Shown in pieces: positions 11,301 through 20,316 of a stretch of DNA of 64,000 nucleotides (the first letter of the stretch is position 1; each line of letters opens with the position of its first letter). Source of the stretch: Yamagishiella unicocca (taxonomy: Eukaryota; Chlorophyta; Chlorophyceae; Chlamydomonadales; Volvocaceae); the NCBI GenBank assembly GCA_003116995.1, contig BDSL01000039.1, positions 310,001 through 374,000 on the forward strand, written 5' to 3'. Both the position numbers and the translations under genes were made by a program. A model generated the notes under the pieces. That model made no database searches, was not told the DNA's origin, and saw only the letters and a list, made by a program, of their open reading frames with translations.

Positions 11301-12963
11301 CCACCAGCACCAGGGAGGGCCCCAGCCCCGTGAGCACCACCCACCAGCACCAGGGAGGGCCCCAGCCCCGTGAGCACCACCCACCAGCACCAGGGAGGGC
11401 CCCAGCCCCGTGAGCACCACCCACCAGCACCAGGGAGGGCCCCAGCCCCGTGAGCACCACCCACCAGCACCAGGGAAGGCCCCAGCCCCTTGTAGAATCC
11501 TCGTAGCCCCTCCTCCCGACCGATGCGGACCACTGCGTCCAAGAAGCCGTTGTACGGCATGAACTGCCGCGTCGCCGCGGCGGCGGCGCCCGCGGCCGCC
11601 GCCCCGGCGGCGCCCGCGGCGGCTGCCAGGGGCAGGCGCTGCAGCTGCAGTCGCGTCTTCACCAGCCAGATGGGGTTCGTGAGGAGGCATACCTGGGGGT
11701 CGGGAGTCGAGGTAGGGGGGCGGTTTGGGGGCGGTTTGGGGGCGGTTTGGGGGCGGTTTGGGGGCGGTTTGGGGGCGGGTTATAGCAAAGTCTTTTGCCA
11801 CCTCTCATGTGGGTTCTCGTGGCACCTATCCAAAAGCCGGTTGGGACCCGCGCTGGCGGCCACCCTGGAGTCGTCGCTGGGGCCCCCACCCTGGAGTCGT
11901 CGCTGTTGCCCCCACCCTGGAGTCGTCGCTGGAGCTCCCACCGCCCATGGCCAACAGCCGTACGGCTGCCGGTGACCTTCACGTCACAGGACGGGGGCCG
12001 GTATAGTCGTTGGTGCAACTACCTGGACCCATCCGTACTGCCCTTATCCCCGTGCTGCTCCGACGTCACCCATGCCGCCGCCCCGACCGCCCTCACCCGG
12101 GCGGCTCTTCCCTTGCGCCCCTGGAGCCATCCTTACCAAACACCGCCGGTACAGCTGCGACCACCCCACCGACCCACCAAGCCACCGACCCCACCCCACC
12201 GACCCACCACCCACCCCTGATACTCACCGACCCACCGACCCCACCCCACCGACCCACCATTGCCCCCGCCTGTGCCGCACTGGCCATATTCCACCCCGCG
12301 CTGAGACGATCCTTCTCCTGCCAGCGGCAGTGCCACGCCTTCACAGCCTCGTAGATAGCAAAGTAAGCGGCCCAAGACGCACCTAATCCGGGTCAATCAG
12401 CACGAGGCGAGGGGGAGCGGGTTGCGGGAAGTGAGGGGAAAGGGGGCAGAGCGACCCAGATGGCATGGTGGGGGGGGGAAGAGCGCCTGTGGCCGTGGTG
12501 GCTGTGGAGGGCCTGTGGCCGTGGTGGCCGTGGTGGCTGGAAAACGAGGGTGGATCCCCCACATGCTCATGTTCGTAGGCTTTGCCGATTGCCAGTCTGC
12601 TGGGTGAGGACAGCTTACCCGAGCCGATCAGCGCAGGCGTTAACCCCTTGTAGAATGACTTCCAGCCCTCCTGCTTAAGCACGCTGCGCGCCGCGTCAAT
12701 CGCGTTCTTGTACTGTGGAACCGTCAGGCTCGCTCCATCTTGCACTGCCTCCAGTTAGGTGCGGCAGACGGCGCATACTGATCTTAAGTGCGTGATCAGG
12801 CAAACAGCATGGCCGCCGCCGTCAGCGCCGCGGTCAGCTCACCCTGCAGTCGCGTCTTGATGACATCGAAGGGGTGCAAGAAAAGCACCGCCGCCGAGCC
12901 CGCCATGCCGCCAGCTATCATGTTGTTCCATTGATTCTTCTCGGGCCGTTGCACCGCCGCCAT
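8328..12963 (-). CDS. FOLT1: Mitochondrial carrier, folate/FAD transporter type (SLC25A32-like)
   Basis: Seven exons in transcript order: 12963-12843, 12744-12619, 12382-12258, 11692-11465, 10308-10138, 9850-9782 and 8510-8328. Phases agree throughout and give 340 residues, the usual carrier length. Three repeats carry the carrier signatures PFDVIK (31-36), PIWLVK (131-136) and PSQVVR (255-260). NPIWLVKTRLQLQ, SAAQAGAM, HGAVQF, TYPSQVVR and GFYKGLGP match the SLC25A32/FOLT branch, which moves folate or FAD across the inner mitochondrial membrane (in plants also the plastid envelope); the substrate here is inferred. An Ala/Gly insertion of about 20 residues follows the second signature. Intron 4 begins with a 40-bp array that copies its own donor, and intron 6 is mostly a 41-bp array. 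The start ATG at 12963 faces the spastin gene 441 bases away. Confidence 0.9.
8585..9692. repeat. 41-bp minisatellite, about 27 copies, filling carrier intron 6
   Basis: The unit is TACAAGCGGGGGCCTGGCC followed by the 22 bases ACTAGTAACCCGCC plus CCCACCGG, in near-perfect tandem. Variants are few (A/G in the CACTAG/CGCTAG position, GCGG/GCAG, TAAC/TATC). Each unit contains CCGGTAC and ACTAGT. It fills most of the intron between carrier exons 6 and 7. There are no unique spacers, so it is not a CRISPR array. Confidence 0.95.
9968..10118 (+). repeat. R2 interspersed repeat, three tandem copies
   Basis: Three units of roughly 48-57 bases, each with GAAATCCGCGA or GAATCCACGA, then TCCACGGCCGACAAAC, a G-rich run and TTATAA/TTACAA. 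It lies in carrier intron 5, immediately downstream of exon 5 in the direction of transcription. Confidence 0.85.
10730..10795. repeat. CCCCTCCC-rich simple repeat
   Basis: A run of CCCCTCCCCTCCC units inside carrier intron 4. No coding or regulatory signal is seen. Confidence 0.8.
10977..11490. repeat. 40-bp minisatellite, about 12.8 copies, spanning the exon 4 donor of the carrier
   Basis: Read on the minus strand, each unit is GGGGCTGGGGCCCTCCC, TGGTGCTG, then GTGGGTGGTGCTCAC. The first copy contains the real exon end (codons for GLGPSLVL) and the donor CTG|GTGGGT at 11465/11464; the rest repeat it downstream. One unit is 39 bases. Because 40 is not a multiple of three, all three frames are open across the whole array, which produces long spurious ORFs. 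Confidence 0.92.
11714..11785. repeat. GGGGGCGGTTT tandem repeat in carrier intron 3
   Basis: Six near-identical 11-12 base copies of GGGCGGTTTGGG, just upstream of carrier exon 4 in transcription. On the minus strand this is an AAACCGCCCCC run that may act as the polypyrimidine tract of that acceptor. Confidence 0.85.
11860..11945. repeat. 27-bp tandem repeat, three copies
   Basis: CACCCTGGAGTCGTCGCTG occurs three times at about 27-base spacing inside carrier intron 3. Confidence 0.85.
12150..12258. repeat. CCACCGACCCACC repeat at a carrier donor
   Basis: Imperfect CACCGACCCACC units run up to the exon 3 donor of the carrier. On the minus strand this reads GTGGGTCGGTGGGG, so the donor hexamer GTGGGT again recurs downstream of the true site. 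Confidence 0.7.
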
Positions 12964-13404
12964 CTTTGGCGCCTCCCGCTCTGTGAAGCTACCGGCGCGT
13001 TTAGGACTCGCGCAGCACGGGTTTCATAGAGAACATATCGTATTTGCGAGATAATATCCTGTACAGTCCGTGTGTGGATACAGTGGAAGCTGAGAGAGCG
13101 ACCGTCGCAATCAGATGGTGGTGCGAAAGTCCTTCAACATAAAATTCATGATAGCAGATAAATTAAATGGATGCAGCCGTTTGAACGTCTATGATTTGTA
13201 AATGGCGACATGCGATACTATGCGATGCTATGTGCACCTGGCACCTGGCTTCTGAAAGCAGTTAGCTTTCATCATATAAAGGGACCCCCAATCAGACAGC
13301 TTTAGGCAACAAGTAGCACCAAGGTTGACAGCATACAAAGGAGACCGTTAACAAGCTAGGCAACAAGGGCTCTTGTTCCCGACACACCATGCTGGGCTCA
13401 CGCT
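12964..13404. promoter_or_regulatory. Bidirectional promoter region, carrier / spastin
   Basis: 441 bases separate the two start codons, transcribed away from each other. A plus-strand TATA-like TATAAA lies at 13275-13280, about 125 bases before the spastin ATG. The middle (13020-13240) is clearly more AT-rich than the flanking genes. No TATA box is evident for the carrier side. Confidence 0.6.
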
Positions 13405-16400
13405 ATGCGCCCTGCTATTAGCAGCATCCCTACATTTTTTCAGTCATTTAAAACAAGCATAAGGCATCTGCCAAGTACACTTGCAACGCTCGCGTGGCCA
13501 GCTTCCCGCGACGACTCACTTGACGACCGAAGGCCGCCTGCTGCTGTCCTCTCACGCATCCAAGATCTGCTTGAAGACATTCCTCAATTGTTTCTTGTTA
13601 CATCAGCGCTGGTGTTCGCCGGAGCTGGCCTTGCGTTGGCCTTGGGGCCCTGGGCCCGCGCGGCTGCTTCCAATCCGGGAGGCCCCATCACCAGTAGCAG
13701 CAGCAACCGGGACCTCTGGCGCTGGCGCTACCTCCGACCCGCCCCGACACCGCGGACTGCCTTTCGACATGTCGTACGCCTCATAAGGCGCCCCGCCTAC
13801 CGGACGCTGCTAGCCATGAAGAGCTTCAGCTCGCTCTTCGGCAGCTTCACGCTCGCAGGCGCCGGCGTGAGCAGCCCAGACGCCGCAAGGGCGCAACATG
13901 AGCTCTTCCTGAAAAACCGCCAGAAGCTGCAAGGGTACCACCAGCTGGCAAAGGTGCGTGACGTGACGGTCCCGTCGCTTGTGCGACCCTGGGGCAAAAG
14001 AGGTGGCGGGCTGGTACAAGGAACAACGAAAAGTAGTAAAAATGATAGACTCCGACATGCTTTCGGCTACCCCGGGAAGGTCGATCTGGGTCACGAGATA
14101 GCGTCAAGAGGTGATAGCGCCTCATGACACTCACGGAAGCTCTTTGCTAGTGTACGATACATACTCTTCTCGTACTTCCGCCGTACCCGACCACTCCCTC
14201 CGTATCGCAGGAAGCTCTTGAGCGCGCCTTCGCCGCCGACCAAGCGGGACGGTACGACGCAGCCGCCCGGCTGTACGGCACAGGCCTGGAGGCGGCCCGC
14301 GAGGGCCTTGCGCTCTCGGTGGGGCCGGGCAGCGGCCTGGGCCCCCTGGCGGACAGCGTCGCGGGCTGGCGGGGGGACCTGGAGACGTGGCTGCGGGACG
14401 TGACAGCTAGGTGAGGAGCGTGAGGGGTGGGAGGGGGGGGGTGGGGGGGGGGTTCGAGGAAGACCCGTGGATGCCCGAAAAAACCGTTTAGGACAGACGT
14501 TTTGAGATGCATGCTGAAGAACTGGGGTGGGATGGGATGGGGTGGGGTGGGGTGGGGTGGGGTGGGGTGGGGTGGGGGCCGGGAGGCGGCTGGTGCTGGG
14601 GCGGCGGTGGTGTGGGGTGTTGTAAGGGGCAGATGCTGTGAGTAGGCGAGGCGGGGTTCGAGGGAAACCCGTGGATGTCCGAAAAAAATCGTTTAAAACA
14701 GAAGTTTTGAGATGCATGCGGGAGAACTGGGTTGGGGATACGAAAGCCGAAGGTCGTAATATGACCTTAGGCGGGGCGGGGTGGGATCTGATCTGATCTG
14801 AGCAGGGAGGCAGCAACGGAGCTGTGTGGAGCTGCGGACCCTACGGTGTTTCGGCCCTGGCTGGCATCAGTAGTGTACGCGTGCCTCATCTCACGAGCAC
14901 CACGCATCTCCCCTTCAGCGATATCCCCTTCAGTTGAGTCGAGTCGCGAGCAACCAACGGCTGCTTCCGCCCCCACAGCTCCCTTCTTGCTCTCTACCAG
15001 ATCCGCCCTCTCTCTGCGCCTTCATACCCTGCCCCCCCCCATCATCCTGCATGTCGAGTAACCGGGTCTTCCTGACCCCCCCTTCTCCTCCATCCCCCCC
15101 CCGCCCCTCCTGCCCCCCCTGCGGGCGCCTCGCTGCAGGCTGCAAGCCTTTGAGTCCGGCACCGCCTCCAGCTCTGCGACACCCGCGGTGCGACCCGTGC
15201 CGCACGCCGCAATCACACAACGACAGCCGCCACAGCAGCAGCAGCAGCAGCAGAGAGCCGGCGCCGTCGCAGCGGCCGCAGGTGAGGGAGGCCTTGGGGG
15301 GAACGAGGTGCGGTGAGCGAGAGCTCGCCTGGCGTAAGAGGTGGTAGAGCGGGTGGCGGGGTACAGCTACACCTCTCGCAGCAGCACCAGCACCAGCACC
15401 AGGGGTCGAACGGCGAGACATGTCTTCTCACTTGTTCTCACTTGGCGGAGGATGGGTGGAGGGTGGGTGCTGAGGTGGGCCCTTCCCCCGTCCGACGGCA
15501 TGTACCTGACACATGTCACACGTACCGAGCGCTGCCGTCGTATGGACAAACGCTGCGTTGGTCGACCTCCCCCTTCAGTACCTACGCTATAGCACGTGCG
15601 TCCGCCCACAGCCTTTGCGCCCCTCTCCCCCCTGGCGCCCCTTCATTGACTTCGACACAGGGAGACCCATGTCCACCGGCCGCGCCCGCCCTCCGCCGGC
15701 GCCGCCGCCGGTCGGCTCCAAATCCGTTGTCGTACAACGCCCCGGCCCAGCCCGCATCGCCGCTCCCCGCGCCGCCGCCAACGCCGCCCCCGCCGCCGCC
15801 GCCGCCGCCGCCGGCCGTGAGGACGGGCTTCAGAAGTACCGCGACGCAGTGTCTTGCGAGATCCTGGATGCGTCGCCGTCTGTCAAGTGGGACGACATAG
15901 CGGGTCTGACCACCGCCAAGTCGGCGCTGACGGAGGCGGTCATCCTGCCGGCTCTGAGGCCGGACCTGTTCAAGGGGCTGAGGGCGCCCGTGCGAGGGAT
16001 ACTGCTGTACGGACCGCCGGGGAACGGCAAGGTACGGCAAGGCGGCGACGCAGGCGGGTGGGGACGGGACGGGCATGCGGGTTTTGCTGCGCAGCCTCCT
16101 GCAGGGGCCTGGGGGACCACTGGGGTACGTGGAGACGACCGGCCAGCCTCTCGCCCCGGCCCCCTAAGCACCCCCGGCCCGCAGGGGTTGGCCGTTTCCG
16201 CTGTTAGGGTTGCGCTGTCCTGACAATTACCCAATACCCCTACCCCTCCTCCTGTTCCGGCCCCCTTGCTACCGGTATTATACCCATGCATTGTAACCGG
16301 TATGTATACCACCCCCCCTTGCCCCGCAACCAGGTGTCCGAAGCCTAAGCGCCAGCTACACTTCCCATGTCGGTTAAGCGGGTCTTATTGCAAACCTAAT

Positions 16401-18305
16401 TGCCCCTTCTGCAGACCATGCTGGCCAAGGCCCTGGCTGCCGAGTCCCGCGCGACCTTCTTCAACATCTCGGCCTCCTCGCTGACCAGCAAGTGAGTGCA
16501 GGCCGGGATGTGCCGTACCGAAGACAGCGCGCGACACCCCCCGCCTCAGATGACACCCCCCAAACCCCTCCCCTGTCCCATCCACCGAACCCCTCCCCTG
16601 TCCCATCCACCGAAAAGTGCCGAATGCCACATTCCTTCCCCTGCCTCCTTGCTCCTCGTACCCACTTCAGACCTGTCCTCTCGTGTAGCATGCCCTTCCA
16701 CCCGTGACGCCATTAATCTTTTCTCTTTGTTTTTCCGTACTGTCGTACGCACGGGTCTTCTCGCCACCCACCCACGTGACTATTTTCGCGTGAGTGTCAA
16801 ACCTTCTCTCTAACCCTCACCGGCCCCATGCGCCACGCCGCCTCCAGTGCGCGTTCAACATCTGTTTCGCCAGCTGGGATCTGCCTCTTCTCCTTTGTCG
16901 GCCTTACATCAGCTTGGCACCCTACCCCACTTCCCTCGCCTCCCTCCCAGGTGGGTGGGTGACGGTGAGAAGCTGGTCCGGGCGCTGTTCGAGATCGCGG
17001 CGGAGCGCCAGCCCTCCATCATATTTATGGACGAGTTGGACAGCCTGCTCAGCGCCCGGGGCAAGGCGGGGGAGAGCGACGCGGCGCGGCGGCTGCTGAC
17101 CGAGTTCCTGGTGCAGTTTGACGGAGTGGGCGGCGCGGGGAGGGAGCGGGTGGTGGTGGTGGGCGCGACCAATCGGCCGCAGGTGAGCGTGGGGCAGTGA
17201 GGGGAGGAGGGTGCGAGGGCAGGATGCGGAGGGCGAAGAGGAGGCAGTGAGGGGGGCAGGGTGCGGGGCAGGGTGCGAGGGCAGGGTGCGGAAGGGAGAG
17301 AGGACAGGGGGGCGGGCCGGGAGCTGGAGCTGCAGGAGGGACGATTGGATTTGAGGAAAGTTTAAGAAAAGTTGGAGGGAAGGGGCGCCCGGGGGGGAAG
17401 GCGTCACGTCCCTGGGAGGGTTCCAATATGGCCCCTGTCTGGTTATAGCCAGGCCTTGTACTGTTCGCTTCAGTCAGTCCCAAGGTCCGACCTGGCCTGG
17501 GGTTTTAGCGAGTAAGGATTGAGCCTAAACAGCAAGGTGCACTCGCCATGGTGCTCCGGCCGCCTTGCCGCGCCGCAGGAGTTGGACGATGCCGTACGGC
17601 GGCGGCTGACGAAGCGCATCTACATTCCTCTGCCGGACGCGGATGGGCGGATGGCGGTTCTGACGCACCTCCTCAAGGTACCACTGTCGGGGGGTGAGGG
17701 GGGCTAGGGACAGCGGGGAAGCGCTGGGGGGCTGAATAGGGGTTTGGCAGTTGGAAAAACGAGGGGAAGGAAGGGAAGATGGTGGCAAGAGGTATTTGGG
17801 AGCCGGCATTGCGTGCAGCCCCTTCCCCTGGCCTCGTTGACGCCGGTACCGGGACACTGCGCCTCTCAGCTTGCAGCTGCCGGACCTATACCTCGCACCA
17901 GGGCTGCACGATTCCCGCTCCCCCTACCCTTCACCGCCCTCGGTTTGTGGCCGTGGAGTCGCGGATTCTCTTATAATCCCTTATCCTCACCTCCCCTACT
18001 CCGACCCTGGACCTCCTCCCGCCCTATAGGACCAGCCGCACCGCCTCGGCCGCAACGATCTGAATGACGTGGTGCGGTCCACCGCCGGCTACTCCGCGTC
18101 AGACCTGGCGGCGCTGTGCAAGGAGGCTGCCATGGCGCCGCTGAGGGAGCTGGAGCCGGCGCGCCTGGCGTCGGTGCCGCTGAGCGAGCTGCGGCCCATT
18201 TCAGGGCGGGATTTTGCGATGGCGCGTGAGGTGGTGCGACCGTCCGTGAATGCGGCGTCGTTGCGGGCGTTCGAGGATTTTACGCGTGCGTACGGCACGC
18301 TGTAG
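13405..18305 (+). CDS. SPAST: Spastin-type microtubule-severing AAA ATPase
   Basis: Eight exons: 13405-13953, 14211-14410, 15139-15281, 15661-16031, 16415-16491, 16951-17182, 17579-17677 and 18030-18305; phases agree and give 648 residues. Residues 62-81 form a hydrophobic segment like the membrane hairpin of spastin M1. A helical region at about 165-245 ([33 protein letters not shown]) fits an MIT domain. The linker has a Gln run. The AAA module starts at VKWDDIAGL (372-380); Walker A is GPPGNGKT (415-422), pore loop 1 is WVGDGE (448-453), Walker B ends in Asp474-Glu475, and GATNRPQ is sensor 1. [15 protein letters not shown] and [10 protein letters not shown] are typical of spastin rather than katanin or fidgetin. 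ATPase hexamers extract tubulin tails and cut microtubules. The start is the first ATG opening the frame, about 125 bases after a TATA box. Confidence 0.92.
14455..14526 (+). repeat. R1 interspersed repeat copy in spastin intron 2
   Basis: Near-full-length copy: CGAGGAAGACCCGTGGATG, AAAAAACCGTTTAGGACAGA, TTTTGAGATGCATGCTG and GAACTGGGG. A GGGGT simple repeat (14526-14580) follows directly. Confidence 0.9.
14655..14768 (+). repeat. R1 interspersed repeat copy (longest form) in spastin intron 2
   Basis: As the previous copy but extended on the right with GGGATACGAAAGCCGAAGG and TCGTAATATGACC. The right end AAGGTCGTAATATGACCTT is an inverted repeat. The whole segment recurs in reverse orientation at 33879-33990. 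Confidence 0.92.
16553..16615. repeat. 28-bp direct duplication in spastin intron 5
   Basis: CCCCTCCCCTGTCCCATCC followed by ACCGAA occurs twice in tandem. No other signal is seen. Confidence 0.85.
17938..17988 (-). repeat. R2 interspersed repeat copy, reverse orientation
   Basis: GGTTTGTGGCCGTGGAGTC, GCGGATTCTCTTATAATCCC: the reverse complement of the R2 core, in spastin intron 7. A similar reverse copy lies at about 757-795. Confidence 0.8.
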
Positions 18306-19177
18306 TTTGTACATAGAGTTTGGATTGGGAATGGTGCGGGGGCAGGAGTGCGTGTGAATAGGTTTAACTGGTTTGGGGATAGCGTATCAATTACAGATGG
18401 AGTGAGGCAAAGGTAGTTTTGTAGTTCTTGAAAAGCGGGATTGTAGATGAAGCGAGGCTTTCCGGAGAGCCGCGGAATGTTTCAGAGCGCTCGCCATGCA
18501 GATTTACAGGACTCGCCGTACGAGAATGGCAGTGTTGCAGGATGAGGGGCCACGGAACCAACCGGTGTAACGAGACGTGAGTCTGTCGATTTGTGTGCGA
18601 TGCGCAATTGAGGCATGCGTCTGGGCCATACACAGCGATGGGCGATTTGATCTTACATGGGCCGTGGAGCCCCAAAAGTCGCGAAGACTCTGCCGAATAC
18701 ACCAACATGCCTACAGCAGGCCAAATCACGGCCAATGCTTCGCCAAACAACCAAATGAAGAAGGCAGCGGCGAGGTCGGTGAAGCACTGACGACGACGGC
18801 AACGGAGTGTTTAACACTCGGCTGCACGCCGAAGCGCACGCTGCCATTCGAGATGGAGACTGCACTCTCCCACTCAGCAAAAAGGGTGGCTTGCTTCCCT
18901 TCGCACACTCTGTCCTTCGGACGAACCGACGAACAACACGCCGAGGGATGCCCAAAACTGTAGCGCAGCCGAGCCCTCGCGCACTGCAAAGGGCCCTGGC
19001 GCGCTGGGTGGTGGAAGTCCAGGTATCTGCGGCGAAAACTAGCCGCCCGCGATTGGCCAGCCTGCTTGCGGGCACCGCATCCTCCTGTTCTGAACGCGAC
19101 GGTCAAGCGGCCTGGCCCATACGCGACGGTCAAGCGGCCTGGCCCATACGCCAGTAGATTCGCCGATGACAGGCAAT
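18306..19177. other. Convergent intergenic region, spastin / PETN 3' ends
   Basis: A TGTAA poly(A) signal for spastin lies at 18566-18570, about 260 bases after its stop. On the minus strand TGTAA motifs for PETN occur near 18653 and 18503, so the 3' UTRs may overlap. A 28-base direct duplication (GCGACGGTCAAGCGGCCTGG plus CCCATAC) sits at about 19097-19150. Open frames here have no recognisable content. Confidence 0.5.
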
Positions 19178-20001
19178 TTACAGGCCAGAGCGGCCCCAGA
19201 CGACCAGGGACAGCGAGAAGGAGAACATGACGCAGGTGGCAGCCCAGCCGATCTGCACAATAGCGGGCTCGCCCTGCAGGAACAAGGCAAAGAATGGTCC
19301 AATTCAGGTCATATATGGATGTGAAACGGTCCCAGTGTTCAAGGTCAAAATCACAAGGCTAGGAAATTGCAAGCAAAGTGACCTCCGAGAATAGGAGGTT
19401 CTTCCACTCACAACCTATGGCTGGGCCGCATAGAAGCATAATTGTGAGCACTAACGGCCATTCGTTGTGCCTACTCAAACTCTATTGCCGCTTGTGACCT
19501 CACCTCAGCGACCATGGCCACCTCCTGGGCAGCCTGGGCAGCGGGCGCCAGCACCATAGCCAGAGTCGAGGCAGTGGCGGCAATAGCAGCCATGGCAGCC
19601 TGCAGACAACGTAGATGTAAAAGGACGTGTCAGGGTCCCATTGCAGGCCGGCACGTCGACCACAAGCCGCGCAAGAAATCGTGCTAGGCAGATCAATGCT
19701 GAAGCAGCATCCGTAATCCTGGCTGCAATTGAGTAAGGGATATGGCGCAGCCGCCCAAAGCCCCTAAGCCAAGTGGGTGTGGGAGGACTTCTTCTCCCCG
19801 ACTCTGGGTCAACCCACTTGCTGCCCTACTGACAGCCTCTAAGGCGGCATATGTACTATTGCTATTGGAGCGTATTAGATTATGAGTCTTACGGACCTTC
19901 TGCTCGGTAGGCTTGACGGCCTGGACCTTCACCGCCTGGCGCGAGGCCACGCGGGGGCGGCTCACAGCCGAGCGCTGGGCGACGCGAGACACGCACTGCA
20001 T
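19178..20001 (-). CDS. PETN: Cytochrome b6f complex subunit 8 (PetN), nuclear-encoded precursor
   Basis: Three exons: 20001-19897 (35 codons), 19599-19504 (32 codons) and 19273-19178 (31 codons plus TAA), all phase 0, giving 98 residues. Exon 3 encodes the whole mature subunit: a single membrane span ending in the diagnostic [15 protein letters not shown]. Exons 1 and 2 encode a bipartite transit peptide: a basic, Ser/Val-rich stromal part, then an Ala-rich hydrophobic stretch ending APAAQA, which looks like a thylakoid processing site. PetN is one of the small subunits at the edge of the cytochrome b6f dimer and is needed for its assembly. In land plants petN is a plastid gene, whereas in Chlamydomonas it is nuclear, so this supports a chlamydomonad source. 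The gene is head-to-head with the rhodanese gene. Confidence 0.95.
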
Positions 20002-20316
20002 TTTTCTGATATTGGTAAAATAAACAAGTGCCGTCGAAGCGTAGTAACGTTTGATGCACTTGGGGGCTTTCTGCGGCCGCTTGCTGGCTGCCGGACACAT
20101 TGTACGGGCTTATCTCGATCAACATGCACCCCCACCCACCGGCACAAACAGGCAACTACAACCTAACTCATTATAATATCCCTTATACGTTTTACAAGTA
20201 TTGCAGCAATTCGGCTCGATTCCGGGCCTGGCACTTGTCGCTTCAATCAGACCATCCCTTACGGCCGGTACTCTTAAACTAGCAAACAAAAGTGTGAGTG
20301 CAGATAACTTTTATAA
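20002..20316. promoter_or_regulatory. Bidirectional promoter region, PETN / rhodanese
   Basis: 315 bases between two divergent start codons, AT-richer than the flanking exons. TTATAATATCCCTTATAC near 20171-20188 is a TATA-like candidate, but its direction is uncertain. Both products go to the plastid, so shared regulation is possible (inference). Confidence 0.55.

Noticed and set aside
10839..11801. Long minus-strand ORFs (up to 320 codons) rich in Gly-Trp-Cys or Leu-Val-Gly
   Set aside because: They are three frames of one 40-bp repeat whose period is not a multiple of three. Only the part encoding carrier exon 4 (11692-11465) is conserved.
18577..19157. Genes in the spastin/PETN gap
   Set aside because: Frames are unremarkable, overlap expected 3' UTRs, and include a short tandem duplication; no motif or splice support.
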